Shown one piece after another: positions 8,207-17,956 of a DNA stretch of 43,186 nucleotides. A program made the translations under genes and the position numbers. Numbering within the stretch: position 1 is the first letter of the stretch; each line of letters starts with the position of its first letter. Under the pieces are notes generated by a model, which searched no databases, had not been told where the DNA came from, and was given only the letters and a program-made list of their open reading frames with translations. Source of the DNA: Burkholderiales bacterium (GTDB lineage Bacteria; Pseudomonadota; Gammaproteobacteria; Burkholderiales; JAEUOS01); contig CANJDH010000034.1 in the NCBI GenBank assembly GCA_947473125.1, positions 1 through 43,186 on the forward strand, given 5' to 3'.

Positions 8207-10389
8207 GCCAACCCCTCAAGCGCGATACGATTCTTCTGGTGGATGACGATCCAGTCGCCAGATTGCTGACGGCGTCAGTGCTCGAGCAGCAGGCCTTCGA
8301 GGTCGTCCAGGCCGGCAGCGGCCGCGAGGCACTGGCCCGGTTTACCGAACACAGTGTCGACTGCGTGCTGCTTGACGCGTTGATGCCCGGCATGGACGGC
8401 TTCGACACTTGCGAGGCACTGCGCCGGCTTCCGGCCGGCAGCAATGTCCCTGTACTGATGCTGACCGGACTCGACGACGAGGGCTCGATCGCACGCGCCT
8501 ACGAAGCCGGAGCGACCGATTTTTTCGTCAAGTCAACGCAATGGACGCTGCTGGCACAACGCGCGCGCTACCTGCTGCGCGCCAGTCGCATGCGCGCCGA
8601 ACTCGAGCAGAGCCGTTCGAAACTGGCAAAAGCCCAACGCATTGCAAGGCTCGGCAGCTGGGAATGGGATCTGGCCACAGATTGCGTCATGGCCTCCGAT
8701 ATCTGCTTTGCCATCGCAGGGGTCGCGCCCTCGGCACGTCCGGTTCCGGCCGACCAGTTTTTCCAGTTCGTTCATCCTGATGACAGCGCCACGTTTCTCG
8801 GCGCGGTTGCACGGCTACGCGCCACCGCCGGGGAATTCGACATTGAAGTACGCGCCATCGGCCCGCAGGAAGAAGATGTTTTTGTCCACATCGAGGCCGA
8901 AGCCGAGCGTGATGCCAACGATTGCATCATCTCGATCGCCGGCACCACGCAGGACATTACGCAGCGCAAGCGCGCCGAAGCGCAGATTCTCTCGCTCGCC
9001 AACTATGACAGCCTGACCGGTCTGCCGAATCGGCGCCTGTTTCAGGAGGCCTTGAGCGGCGAAATCGATTCGGCGTCACGCAAGTCGGGAAAGCTCGCGG
9101 CGCTGTTCGTCGACCTCGACCGGTTCAAGAACGTAAACGACACGCAGGGGCACGGCGCGGGAGATGCACTGTTGCGAGAAGTCGCCGAACGCCTGTCGCA
9201 GTGCGTGCGCTGGCGTGAAGGCAGTCGCGACATCGTCGCACGCATTGGCGGAGACGAGTTCGTGATTTTGCTCACGGCGATCGGCGAATCGCACCACGCG
9301 CATCGGGTGGCGGAACGCATGCTCGAGGCGCTGCGCAAGCCGTTTGTCATCAACGGGCACGAAAATTTCATCAGTGCCAGCATCGGCATCGCGCGCTACC
9401 CGGAAGACGGTAACGATGCGGAATCGCTGATGCGCAACGCGGATGCGGCGATGTACTCGGTCAAGGCGCAGGGCCGCAACGACCTGCGCGTATACAGCCC
9501 GGAATTGAACGTCGCCGACCGGCAACGCTGGGAGCTGGAAAAGGACCTGCACAAGGCCATGGAGCGCGACGAGTTGGTATTGCATTACCAGCCGCAAATC
9601 GATGCGCAAACCGGCGAGGTCATCGGCGCCGAGGCCTTGATGCGCTGGAACCACGCCGGCAAGCTCGTGCCCCCCGGCGTGTTCATCCCGATTGCCGAAG
9701 TCACGGGCATCATCGGGGCAATGGGCGAATGGGCACTCATTACCGCGACGCGCCAGGCGGCCGACTGGATCGCCCAAGGGTTGCCGCCGGTGCGTGTAGC
9801 AGTCAACATCCCCGGCTCGCATTTTCAGCGTCCCGGCTTTGTGGAAATGATTGAGACAACCCTCAATGACGCCCGCCTCCCGGCACATCTGCTCGAGCTG
9901 GAAATTACCGAAACCATGCTCATGCAGGACGTGTCGTCAACCATTGCCAGCCTCAAACAGCTCAAGAAACTCGGGGTGCGCCTATCGATCGACGATTTTG
10001 GCACCGGTTACTCGTCGTTTGCCTACCTGACGCGCTTCGACATCGAGCAGCTCAAGATCGACAAGTCGTTCATTGCCGACATGAACGAAAACAACGACAA
10101 CGAGATCATCACCGCAGCAATCATCGCCATGGGCCGCACCCTCAAGCTCGAAATCGTGGCGGAGGGCGTCGAAACCCGCGAGCAGGTCAAGCTCCTGCAG
10201 CGGCACGGCTGCCATCTGATGCAGGGCTACTATTTCAGCAAACCGGTTCCCGCCGCGAACCTGACAACCCTGCTCACCGAGCTGGCTGACGGCCAGATGC
10301 CCGAACACTGGAAACTCGCCATCCCGGCTGCCCGCAATGGTCGTGTCATTCCAATGCTGCACTCTGCGCGCATCGCCCAGGTAGCCTGA
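8203..10389 (+). CDS. REC-PAS-GGDEF-EAL cyclic-di-GMP protein
   Basis: A 728-residue cytoplasmic protein. The receiver (about 8-125) has Asp58 in LLDALMPGMDG. A PAS domain (about 145-258), a GGDEF domain (about 265-430) with intact GGDEF at 349-353, and an EAL domain (about 445-700) follow. No RxxD inhibitory site precedes the GGDEF motif. The EAL residues expected for phosphodiesterase activity are all present: Glu477 in EALMRW, Asn535, Glu570, Asp597/Asp598 in DDFGTGYS, Lys621, Glu654 in AEGVET and Gln661. It could make or break cyclic di-GMP; net hydrolysis is plausible. A GGAG sequence lies 5 nt before the ATG, which overlaps the stop of the preceding broken ORF. Confidence 0.93.
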   Translation: MSQPLKRDTILLVDDDPVARLLTASVLEQQAFEVVQAGSGREALARFTEHSVDCVLLDALMPGMDGFDTCEALRRLPAGSNVPVLMLTGLDDEGSIARAYEAGATDFFVKSTQWTLLAQRARYLLRASRMRAELEQSRSKLAKAQRIARLGSWEWDLATDCVMASDICFAIAGVAPSARPVPADQFFQFVHPDDSATFLGAVARLRATAGEFDIEVRAIGPQEEDVFVHIEAEAERDANDCIISIAGTTQDITQRKRAEAQILSLANYDSLTGLPNRRLFQEALSGEIDSASRKSGKLAALFVDLDRFKNVNDTQGHGAGDALLREVAERLSQCVRWREGSRDIVARIGGDEFVILLTAIGESHHAHRVAERMLEALRKPFVINGHENFISASIGIARYPEDGNDAESLMRNADAAMYSVKAQGRNDLRVYSPELNVADRQRWELEKDLHKAMERDELVLHYQPQIDAQTGEVIGAEALMRWNHAGKLVPPGVFIPIAEVTGIIGAMGEWALITATRQAADWIAQGLPPVRVAVNIPGSHFQRPGFVEMIETTLNDARLPAHLLELEITETMLMQDVSSTIASLKQLKKLGVRLSIDDFGTGYSSFAYLTRFDIEQLKIDKSFIADMNENNDNEIITAAIIAMGRTLKLEIVAEGVETREQVKLLQRHGCHLMQGYYFSKPVPAANLTTLLTELADGQMPEHWKLAIPAARNGRVIPMLHSARIAQVA

Positions 10390-10392
10390 ACC

Positions 10393-10404
10393 GTCGGCGC
10401 CGAC
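10393..10404. repeat. 12-bp perfect palindrome between convergent genes
   Basis: GTCGGCGCCGAC is self-complementary and lies in the 40-bp gap between the EAL gene stop and the flgL stop. It has no loop or T-run, so a terminator role is uncertain. Confidence 0.25.
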
Positions 10405-10429
10405 CATGCCCGATCCTATACAGACGTGA

Positions 10430-11632
10430 TCAGCGCAGGTAATCGAACAGGTTCAGCTTCGAGGTACGGGCGAAGGTCTGCTGGCTGGCCTCAACGATCA
10501 TCTGCTGCCTGGCGACATCCGAGGCCGCTTTCGCGTAGTCCAGATCCTGGAGTTCCGACAGGCGGCGCTGGTGCTCGACATTATGAGCACTGGTGATCTC
10601 CTGCAAACGGGAGATCTCGGCCTGCCGTGAACCGACGACGGTGCGCGCCGTCAGAGCGGTCTCTGCGGCGCGATCCAGGCACGTCAGGGCGGCATTCACC
10701 TGGTTGGTCATGGCCGCCAGGCCCGCGCCATTGACCGTAGGCGTTTTCAGTGCCGCAATCGCGTTCGAAATGGTGGTAAACACGTCCTGGTTCTTGCTCG
10801 GGTCGATGTTGAACACGTCACCTGCGGCAGGCGCGCCGGAAATTGCGGTCTGCATGCCTGCGATCACAATCGCCGTATCGGGTGCGTAGGCATTACCGGT
10901 CGACACTGCGGCGCCGAGAGTCACATCGATGACATCGTACGCCGCCGGACCGGTAAAGGCGATCTGATACTGGTGCCCCGTCAAAGCAGACGGGTTGGCC
11001 ACCCGTCCCGCGTCAATGATGCCGGTGCCGGCATTTATCGCGCCGGCGTTGATCGAAAACACACCATTGCCGTTCGGAATGCTCATGAAGGTGCTGGCGC
11101 CATTCACCGACACGGCCATGCTGCGCTGCGGCCCCACCTCGACCTGACGCTGCCCGTCGTCACCGGTGTAGCTTGCACCGCTTGCCGTGAGCACAAACGG
11201 CACCCCGCTCTGGTTGAACCCCGAGAAAAGAAACCCGCCCGCACCGTCGCGCGCATTAGCGAGCCCAAGCAGCTGGCCGCGCAACGCGTCGAGGTTGGTC
11301 GCAATCGACGTGCGGTCGGAGTCGTTGTAGGCGCCGTTGTTCGCGGCCAAAAGCTGCTCTCGAACATTCTGCAGCGCATCCCCGACCGAGCCGAGCGTGG
11401 ACTCCGCAAGGTTGAGCGTCGCAACCGCCGCTGTCTGGTTGTCTGCGTGGCGCTGGTTGAACGCCATCGACTGGACCGTCTGGAGCACTGCGGCTGCGGC
11501 TACCGGTTCGTCGGAGGGCGACAGGATGCGCCGCCCGGTGGCCATTTGCTGTTGGACATGCGACATCTCGGACTGCTGTGCCAGCAACGAAGCATTGGCC
11601 TGGCTGAACATCTGCTGGGTACTCATTCTCAT
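10430..11632 (-). CDS. flgL: Flagellar hook-filament junction protein FlgL (HAP3)
   Basis: FlgL forms the second junction ring between hook and filament, below flagellin. The 400-residue protein starts MRMSTQQMFSQANASLLAQQ and has the flagellin-like N-terminal helix followed by GRRILSPSDEPVAA. Its C-terminus is flagellin-like and ends SKLNLFDYLR. It is longer than the roughly 317 residues of the enteric protein because of a central insert. Around residue 270 that insert contains ISGAPAAGDVFNIDP, a module also seen in FlgK next door. AAGGAG lies 10 nt before the first ATG. It is the last gene of the flgB-L operon, 18 nt after flgK. Confidence 0.95.
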   Translation of the reverse strand: MRMSTQQMFSQANASLLAQQSEMSHVQQQMATGRRILSPSDEPVAAAAVLQTVQSMAFNQRHADNQTAAVATLNLAESTLGSVGDALQNVREQLLAANNGAYNDSDRTSIATNLDALRGQLLGLANARDGAGGFLFSGFNQSGVPFVLTASGASYTGDDGQRQVEVGPQRSMAVSVNGASTFMSIPNGNGVFSINAGAINAGTGIIDAGRVANPSALTGHQYQIAFTGPAAYDVIDVTLGAAVSTGNAYAPDTAIVIAGMQTAISGAPAAGDVFNIDPSKNQDVFTTISNAIAALKTPTVNGAGLAAMTNQVNAALTCLDRAAETALTARTVVGSRQAEISRLQEITSAHNVEHQRRLSELQDLDYAKAASDVARQQMIVEASQQTFARTSKLNLFDYLR

Positions 11633-11650
11633 GGTCTCTGAGCTCCTTGG

Positions 11651-13546
11651 TCAGCGCATGATCGCCAGGATTTCGTCGAATAGCGCGTTCGCGGTAGCAA
11701 TTACTTTTCCTGCTGCCTGGTAGGCCTGCTGGTATTTGAGCAAGGCGGCCGCCTCTTCATCGAGGTTCACACCGGACACCGATTGCTGCGCAGCTTCAGC
11801 CTGGGCGGCCACTCTGGTTTGCGCCTTGCTGTCGGATTTGGCCGCATGGGTTTCGGTACCCACCCGCGTCACCATTTGTGCGTAGGAATCGTGGATGCTG
11901 GCATTGCCTCCGTTGAGCAGTCCGGCCTGGTCAATCGCCGCGAGCGCGCGCAAATTGCCGTTATCTCCGACCCCCCCGACGTTGGGGCCGATCGAGAACA
12001 CGTCACCGCTCGCGGGGGCGCCATTGATCGCCGCACTCCAGCCGTTATAGGCGAGCGTCATGCCCGAAGTGAACGCAAGCCCGGTCGGATTCCCGGTACC
12101 CGTGCCCGTGACGTTGAAGGTATTGGCGCCGGTAAACGTGATCGTGACCGTTTGCAGCAGGTTGGCGCCGGCAGGCGGGCTAACGCCATTGACCGCGAGC
12201 CGTGCCTGGCTCGCATTGGCGACGGCCGCGGTGCCACGGATCGGCAGTGCAGCGGCGATCGAAGCAGTATCGGAGACCAGCGTCGAGAAGTTGCGCGCGG
12301 CAGTGCGCACCGGCTGTATCAGGAAGCTGTCGCCCGCAGCCGGCAGGCCCGATGCAATCGCAAAATCCACACCGTCAACCGTCTGCGGCAAACCCGCAAA
12401 GACCTGCGCGACATTGTCGGCAAGCCGCGTAATGGTGTAGTTGGCGCCGTCATACTGCAGTCGATAGTCGCTGATGGTGGCGGCGCTGAAGTTTGAAATC
12501 GACGCCGTGACCTGGGCACCACCGGTGTTGCTGGCGTGTGCAAACACCTGGGGTCCGGTACCCGCTGAAAAGAACGCGCTACCCAGCACACCGTTACGAT
12601 CCTGCCCGACCATATGCTGCGCATTGAATGCGAAGGCAAATGCCGCGGCGCCGAGTCCGATCGCATTCTCGACGCCGTCGAGCACCTGGCTGCGGAATGC
12701 CATCAAGCCGCCCAGCGTACCGCCGCTGAGGTCGCCCTCACGCATCGCCTTGAACCCGGCGCCGGTGACCACGCCAACCGTGACGCTGGTGGGGTTGGCG
12801 GGGTCGGCCTGGGCCGAAATCGCAAAGCTCTGCGTCCCCATGACCAGTCCCTGGCCGTTGGGCATGAATACATTGGAAGTGCCATCGGCAAGCTGCACCA
12901 CGTTGACGCGGATTTGCGAGGCAAGGTCCTGCATCAGGGCGTCGCGTTGGTCCAGCAGGTCATTGGGCGGCTGGCCGCTACCCTGCAGCGTGCGAATCCG
13001 TTCGTTCAACTGGGCAATCGAGACGGCCTGCCCGTTGATCAGGTTCACGGCCCCGGCAATCCCCGCATTCGCCCCGGACCGGAGGCCGTCCAGTTGGCTC
13101 GACAAATCACGATAGCGCCCCGCCAACGTCTGGGCGCTCGACAGCATCTGCTGCCGCGAGGGCGTATCGGCCGGATTGCTGCTCAATGTGTTGACGCTCG
13201 AGAAAAATTCGTTCATCGCCGGCGTCAGGCCGGTGGAGGCATCGGAAAGCAGGTTGTCGATGTTCGATATCTGGCCGAGAAACGTGTCAAGGTGCGCGGA
13301 CTGCGTATTCGCCTCGCGCAATTGGGTGTCAAGGAAGCTGCTGTAGGAGCGTCGCACCGTTTCTATGTTCGTACCCTGCCCAAGGAACCCCGCGCCGGAG
13401 TATTGCGGCTGTACGGTTGTCTGGACCGTGTTCTGCCGGCTGAATCCGGGAGTGCTGGCATTGCTGATGTTGTGCGAGGTGGTACTCAGGCCGGCTTGCG
13501 CCGCATTCAGGCCTGAAATGCCAATGCCGAGTAGGGAGGAAGACAT
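11651..13546 (-). CDS. flgK: Flagellar hook-associated protein FlgK (HAP1)
   Basis: FlgK forms the first junction zone on the hook tip. The 631-residue product begins MSSSLLGIGISGLNAAQAGL and carries the rod/hook motif HNISNASTPGFSRQ. The C-terminus has the typical SGVNLDEEAAALLKYQQAYQ and ends FDEILAIMR. It is longer than the 547-residue enteric protein. Two copies of a small module (GLPAAGDSFLIQP near 403 and INGAPASGDVFSIGP near 512) lie in the central region, and a related copy occurs in FlgL. It follows flgJ by 37 nt. In the classical hierarchy flgK and flgL are also transcribed from a sigma-28 promoter, but I could not find a convincing one here. Confidence 0.96.
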   Translation of the reverse strand: MSSSLLGIGISGLNAAQAGLSTTSHNISNASTPGFSRQNTVQTTVQPQYSGAGFLGQGTNIETVRRSYSSFLDTQLREANTQSAHLDTFLGQISNIDNLLSDASTGLTPAMNEFFSSVNTLSSNPADTPSRQQMLSSAQTLAGRYRDLSSQLDGLRSGANAGIAGAVNLINGQAVSIAQLNERIRTLQGSGQPPNDLLDQRDALMQDLASQIRVNVVQLADGTSNVFMPNGQGLVMGTQSFAISAQADPANPTSVTVGVVTGAGFKAMREGDLSGGTLGGLMAFRSQVLDGVENAIGLGAAAFAFAFNAQHMVGQDRNGVLGSAFFSAGTGPQVFAHASNTGGAQVTASISNFSAATISDYRLQYDGANYTITRLADNVAQVFAGLPQTVDGVDFAIASGLPAAGDSFLIQPVRTAARNFSTLVSDTASIAAALPIRGTAAVANASQARLAVNGVSPPAGANLLQTVTITFTGANTFNVTGTGTGNPTGLAFTSGMTLAYNGWSAAINGAPASGDVFSIGPNVGGVGDNGNLRALAAIDQAGLLNGGNASIHDSYAQMVTRVGTETHAAKSDSKAQTRVAAQAEAAQQSVSGVNLDEEAAALLKYQQAYQAAGKVIATANALFDEILAIMR

Positions 13547-13583
13547 GTCGTGGTGTCAGCGTAGGATCAGTGCGGGGTCGGCA

Positions 13584-14471
13584 TCAGGCTGTCGCGCGCA
13601 CCGTTTGTTCGATGACGCGGGTCAGCTTGCTTGCGTAATTCGGATCCGTCGCGTATCCGGCGCTTTGCAGGCTGCGCGCAAAGCGTGATGCGTCGGGACC
13701 CGCATTCAAGGTCGCCGCATAGCGCGGGTTATTGGTAATTAAGCGCGCATAGTCGGCGAAGCTTTCCGCGTAGGACGAATACGCACGGAACTTCTCGGTC
13801 ACCTTGCGCGCAACGCCACCGGTATATTCTGTCGTAACGGCGTTGACCGTAGGGCCCTTCCAGTTCGACCCGGCCTTGATGCCGAACAGGTTATGACTGG
13901 CCGACCCGTCCGGATTGCGGATTTCACGACGCCCCCAGCCGGATTCGAGGGCGGCCTGGCCCAGGATGAACTGGGCCGGCATGCCGGTAGCCTGTTCCGC
14001 GCTGCGCGCACTGTCCCACATGCGCTGCACGAACTCGCGCGGCGCGCCGGATTTGGGAGCCCGCTCTTCGCGCACCGCCTCGCTTGTCAGGCTCTTGATC
14101 TTGCTGAGCGTGGATGAACCTTCTGTACGCGGCACACCGGGCTGGCTGCCGCTGCGCGCCTCGACCTGTTTGACGATCATGTCGGCGAGCCCGACGCCTT
14201 TTTCGGACATTTTCTGTGCGATCTGCGCGTCATACATGCCGGTAAAAGTACGCGTCGTTTCACTGTCCATGACGCCCTCCTTGGGGAGGCTCTCGCGCAT
14301 GCTCTTGAGCAACAGGTTCATGAATACGGCTTCAAACTGTCCCGCAGCCTGACGCAACGCCTTACCCTGCCCGCCCTCCGTACCTGCCTCGCGCGACTTG
14401 CGCTTGAGTTGCTCCAGGCCCGCCGGATCGAGCGCAAATCCGGCGCCGGAAACCTGTGCCATCGGGTTCAT
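13584..14471 (-). CDS. flgJ: Flagellar rod-cap and peptidoglycan hydrolase FlgJ
   Basis: FlgJ caps the growing rod and cuts peptidoglycan so it can cross the cell wall. The 295-residue protein has both domains: an N-terminal rod-binding domain (about 35-105, with QFEAVFMNLLLKSMRE) and a C-terminal glucosaminidase-type domain (about 145-295). The expected catalytic glutamate is Glu176 in QAALESGWG. This dual form is typical of beta- and gammaproteobacteria. I chose ATG 14471 because it lies one base after the flgI stop (TGACATG). An upstream in-frame start at 14504 would overlap flgI. It is exported by the flagellar apparatus, and no signal peptide is seen. Confidence 0.95.
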   Translation of the reverse strand: MNPMAQVSGAGFALDPAGLEQLKRKSREAGTEGGQGKALRQAAGQFEAVFMNLLLKSMRESLPKEGVMDSETTRTFTGMYDAQIAQKMSEKGVGLADMIVKQVEARSGSQPGVPRTEGSSTLSKIKSLTSEAVREERAPKSGAPREFVQRMWDSARSAEQATGMPAQFILGQAALESGWGRREIRNPDGSASHNLFGIKAGSNWKGPTVNAVTTEYTGGVARKVTEKFRAYSSYAESFADYARLITNNPRYAATLNAGPDASRFARSLQSAGYATDPNYASKLTRVIEQTVRATA

Positions 14472-14472
14472 G

Positions 14473-15609
14473 TCAAATGATCTCCAGTTCGGCACGCAGC
14501 GCACCCGAGGCTTTCATCGCCTGGAGGATGGCCAACAGGTCCTGAGGCGTTGCGCCCAGCGTGTTGAGCGCCTTGACGACATCGGCAAGCTTCACCCCTG
14601 CGTCCAGCAGAACCATCTTTCCGCCATCCTGCTTGATCTGGATGTCGGCACGCTCCGATTGGATGGTTGTACCGGTGGCGGAAAACGCCGAAGGCTGGCT
14701 AATGACCGGCGTGGAATTGACCGTCACGGACAAATTGCCATGGGCTACCGCACAGGCGTCAAGCGTGACCGCCTGGTTCATCACGATCGAGCCGGTACGC
14801 GCGTTGACAATCACCTTGGCGGCCGCGGAAACTACGTTGACGTTGAGGTTCTCGAGGCGCGCCATGAACCCGACACGCTCGTCTGTAGCGGTCGGCGCGC
14901 GCACTTGAATCACCCTCCCATCGAGGGCCAGCGCGGTTCCTTCGCCAAGGCCCGCGTTGATCGCCTCGACCATGCGCCGTGCCGTGCCGAAATCGAGCGC
15001 ATGCAACTCGAGGCGCAGCACGTCTCCGAGTGCGAACGACGAAGCTACCGCGCGCTCTACCGTCGCGCCACCAGGAATGCGGCCGGCGGCAAGGTGGTTA
15101 ATCTGGGCCTTGCTCCCCGCAGCCGATTCGCCTGAGCCGGCGACCACCAGATTTCCCTGCGCCAGCCCGTACACTTGGCCGTCGGCGCCCTTGAGCGGCG
15201 TCAGGAGCAGCGTGCCGCCACGCAACGACTTGGCATTTCCCATCGACGACACGGTCACGTCAAGCTGCTGGCCGGGTTGGGCGAATGCCGGCAGTTGCGC
15301 CGTCACCATCACTGCGGCGACGTTCTTGAGCTGCAGATTGCTCCCCGGCGGCAGGTTGATTCCCAGCTGGCCGAGCATGGTGCTCAAACTTTGAATCGTG
15401 AAGGGCGTTTGGGTGGTCTGGTCCCCGCTCCCGTCCAGGCCCACCACAAGGCCATAGCCAAGCAGTTGATTGTTGCGCACTCCCTGGACGCTGGCCAGAT
15501 CCTTGATGCGCTCGGCAGCCGCCTGGCCCATGCCGAGCAGCACCAGCACGTAAAACGCAGCCGACCCCAGACAACGCCAAGCCCAGATCCATTTCGGGTG
15601 AATGCGCAT
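14473..15609 (-). CDS. flgI: Flagellar P-ring protein FlgI
   Basis: FlgI assembles the P ring in the peptidoglycan layer around the distal rod. The 378-residue precursor has a Sec signal peptide: a positive start, a hydrophobic stretch (about 10-28) and likely cleavage at QAAA-ERIKD near residue 32. The mature part begins with the family sequence ERIKDLASVQGVRNNQLLGY, followed by GLVVGLDGSGDQT. I chose ATG 15609, two bases after the flgH stop, over an open extension to 15651 that would overlap flgH. The length is close to the enteric family. Neighbours flgH and flgJ match the standard operon order. Confidence 0.96.
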   Translation of the reverse strand: MRIHPKWIWAWRCLGSAAFYVLVLLGMGQAAAERIKDLASVQGVRNNQLLGYGLVVGLDGSGDQTTQTPFTIQSLSTMLGQLGINLPPGSNLQLKNVAAVMVTAQLPAFAQPGQQLDVTVSSMGNAKSLRGGTLLLTPLKGADGQVYGLAQGNLVVAGSGESAAGSKAQINHLAAGRIPGGATVERAVASSFALGDVLRLELHALDFGTARRMVEAINAGLGEGTALALDGRVIQVRAPTATDERVGFMARLENLNVNVVSAAAKVIVNARTGSIVMNQAVTLDACAVAHGNLSVTVNSTPVISQPSAFSATGTTIQSERADIQIKQDGGKMVLLDAGVKLADVVKALNTLGATPQDLLAILQAMKASGALRAELEII

Positions 15610-15611
15610 GA

Positions 15612-16370
15612 TCAGAAGGGTAAGAACGAAAGGAAGAAGCGGCCCAGCCAACCCATCACCTGCGCCTCGTCCACGGCCCCCTGACCGCGCAGTTCGATCC
15701 GCGCGTCGGCAACCTGCGACGAGCTGACAACGTTACCGGCAAGAATCGTCACCGGATTGACAACACCGGAGAAGCGGATGGTCTCAACCTCCCGATTGGT
15801 GCCAATTTGCTTTTCACCCGAGACCAACAGGTTTCCGTTGGGCAGGACGTCTATGACGGTTACCGTGATCGTCCCGGTAAACGAGTTGTCGCTGGCCGTG
15901 CCGCCCTTGCCCTCGAATTTGTTCGAGGATCCGCCCGAAACCGACATGCCGTTAAGCCCCTGGAACACGCCTATCGGCAGGTTCACGTTGAGCGGATCGG
16001 TCGAGATACTTCCCGTCTTGCTCGCGCTGGAATTTTTTTGCTGACTGGCACTCAACTTTTCGCTGATGTTGACCGTAAGGATGTCACCGACAAAGCGCGG
16101 ACGCGGATCTTCAAATAAGGGGCGATAGCCGACGCTCTGGAAAATCGCGCCATTCGCAACCGCCACGCGCACCGGCGGAGTGGCCTTTGCCGTGGTTGGT
16201 TGCTGCACATCGACGCGCGGCAGAGGGGAGCACGAGACGGCGAGGAAAGCCAGGGAAACAATCAGCGCCACCGGCAAGGCAACCTCGTTCAACCAACGCA
16301 GGGCGTCTGCAACATACCGCCAGTTGTTGGGCCGCGCTTGGGCCCGGGCGTGTATCAGGACATGTGTCAA
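15612..16370 (-). CDS. flgH: Flagellar L-ring lipoprotein FlgH
   Basis: FlgH forms the L ring in the outer membrane and is needed for hook completion. The 252-residue precursor has a hydrophobic signal (about 30-44) ending in the lipobox LAVSC, with the lipidated cysteine at 47. Further on, FVGDILTVNISEKLSASQQ is typical FlgH, and the sequence ends FFLSFLPF. The stretch before the hydrophobic signal is about 30 residues, longer than usual, so the true start could be internal, although no other ATG is available. A Shine-Dalgarno AGGAG lies 15 nt upstream, somewhat far. The gene lies between flgG and flgI. Confidence 0.93.
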   Translation of the reverse strand: MTHVLIHARAQARPNNWRYVADALRWLNEVALPVALIVSLAFLAVSCSPLPRVDVQQPTTAKATPPVRVAVANGAIFQSVGYRPLFEDPRPRFVGDILTVNISEKLSASQQKNSSASKTGSISTDPLNVNLPIGVFQGLNGMSVSGGSSNKFEGKGGTASDNSFTGTITVTVIDVLPNGNLLVSGEKQIGTNREVETIRFSGVVNPVTILAGNVVSSSQVADARIELRGQGAVDEAQVMGWLGRFFLSFLPF

Positions 16371-16381
16371 TTCAGTTGCTC

Positions 16382-17164
16382 CTAGAGTTGCGAAAGACGC
16401 TGCAGCATTTGGTCCGAGGTCTGGATCGCCTTTGAATTGATTTCATAGGCACGCTGGGTCTGGATCATCGAGACCAGCTCCTCCACCACGTTGACGTTCG
16501 ATGTCTCGACGTATCCCTGATTGAGTACGCCGGTACCGTTCAGACCCGGGGCGCTGGTTTGTGGGGTACCGGACGCGGCAGTCTCGGTATAAGTGTTCTG
16601 ACCGTGCGCCTGCAGGCCTGCCGGATTGATGAAATTGGCAAGTTGCAGACTTCCCACCTGCTGCGGCGTAGCGCTACCGGGTACCGTGACGCTCACCGTA
16701 CCATCCTGCCCGACCGTCACGCTGAGCGCATTCGCCGGCACCGTGATCGCCGGCTGCAGGTGAAACCCGTTCGAAGTCGAAAGCACCCCCTGGCTATCCC
16801 GGTGGAAGCTGCCGTCGCGCGTGTAGCCGACCGTCCCGTCGGGCATCTGCACCTGAAAAAAGCCCTGCCCGTTGATCGCAATGTCAAGGTTATTCCCGGT
16901 CTGTTGCAGGTTGCCCTGCGTAAACATGCGCGCCGTGGCGACCGGCCGTACGCCGGTGCCGATCTGCAACCCGGTTGGCAGTTGCGTGGTCTGCGACGAT
17001 TGCGAACCGGGCTGCCGCAGTGTTTGATACAGCAGGTCCTCAAATACCGCACGCGACCGCTTGAATCCGTTGGTGCTGACGTTGGCGAGGTTGTTCGAAA
17101 TCACGTCCATCTGGGTTTGCTGGGCGTCGAGTCCGGTTTTGGAAATCCACAGGGATCGAATCAT
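16382..17164 (-). CDS. flgG: Flagellar distal rod protein FlgG
   Basis: FlgG forms the distal rod. The 260-residue length equals the enteric protein. The N-terminus [18 protein letters not shown] and the rod/hook motif [20 protein letters not shown] are characteristic, as is the central [16 protein letters not shown]. The C-terminus has [18 protein letters not shown] and ends MLQRLSQL. It is exported by the flagellar apparatus without a signal peptide. The gene lies 14 nt downstream of flgF and 11 nt upstream of flgH. Confidence 0.97.
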   Translation of the reverse strand: MIRSLWISKTGLDAQQTQMDVISNNLANVSTNGFKRSRAVFEDLLYQTLRQPGSQSSQTTQLPTGLQIGTGVRPVATARMFTQGNLQQTGNNLDIAINGQGFFQVQMPDGTVGYTRDGSFHRDSQGVLSTSNGFHLQPAITVPANALSVTVGQDGTVSVTVPGSATPQQVGSLQLANFINPAGLQAHGQNTYTETAASGTPQTSAPGLNGTGVLNQGYVETSNVNVVEELVSMIQTQRAYEINSKAIQTSDQMLQRLSQL

Positions 17165-17178
17165 TTCATTTCCTTCAT

Positions 17179-17919
17179 TCAGGCGTTGACTGCGAGTAGC
17201 TGCGAAGCCTTGCGCGCGTTGCTCTCGGCTGCTTGGAGCAATTTCATCTGTGCATCAAACTGGCGCGCCAGGCTGATCATGCCAACCATGGCCTCGATGG
17301 CATTGACATTGCTGCCTTCAAGTGCGCCGGCTGCCACACGCACCTTTGGATCGGCGTCCGACGTGCTGCCATCGCGCGTGCGAAACAAGCCGTCGGGACC
17401 GCGCGCCAGTGCTGCGGGTTCGGGATTGACCAGTTTCAGGCGTCCGATCGAAATGACGCTTTTGCCATTGCTTTCCGAGATGCCGGAGATGGTGCCGTCT
17501 GCCGCGATCGCCACCTTGTGGCCCGCGGGTACGCTGATCGGGCCGCCGTCACCCAGGACCGCCTGGCCGCTGAGGGTTTGCAGCGTGCCTTGTTCGCTAA
17601 GGTCGAACGCACCGTTGCGGGTGTAGCCTTCGGTGCCGTCGGCCGCCTGCACCGCGAACCATCCGGCACCCTGCACCGCCACATCGAGCGGGCGCGCAGT
17701 CGTTTGCACCGTGCCCGGAGAAAAATCCGCACCCGTCGTGGTATCGACCGCAAACGCACGCGTCGGCAGGCCGGCGCCGGATACCGGAGCCACCCGGAAA
17801 GCACTCGTTGTCGCCCGATAGCCGGGCGTGTTGACGTTCGCCAGGTTGTTGGCCAACGTCTCCTGCCGGTGCATCAGGTTCTTTGCACCCGTCATGCCGA
17901 CATAGATCATCCGGTCCAC
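17179..17919 (-). CDS. flgF: Flagellar proximal rod protein FlgF
   Basis: FlgF is a proximal rod subunit. The 246-residue protein starts [20 protein letters not shown] and carries [19 protein letters not shown], then [15 protein letters not shown]. The C-terminus ([19 protein letters not shown]) is the usual rod/hook pairing helix. The length is typical (enteric FlgF about 251). It lies between flgE and flgG in the standard order, with a 37-nt gap from flgE. Confidence 0.96.
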   Translation of the reverse strand: MDRMIYVGMTGAKNLMHRQETLANNLANVNTPGYRATTSAFRVAPVSGAGLPTRAFAVDTTTGADFSPGTVQTTARPLDVAVQGAGWFAVQAADGTEGYTRNGAFDLSEQGTLQTLSGQAVLGDGGPISVPAGHKVAIAADGTISGISESNGKSVISIGRLKLVNPEPAALARGPDGLFRTRDGSTSDADPKVRVAAGALEGSNVNAIEAMVGMISLARQFDAQMKLLQAAESNARKASQLLAVNA

Positions 17920-17956
17920 GATTCAAGCTCCCGTAAGAAAAGGCTGTGCGCCCGGC

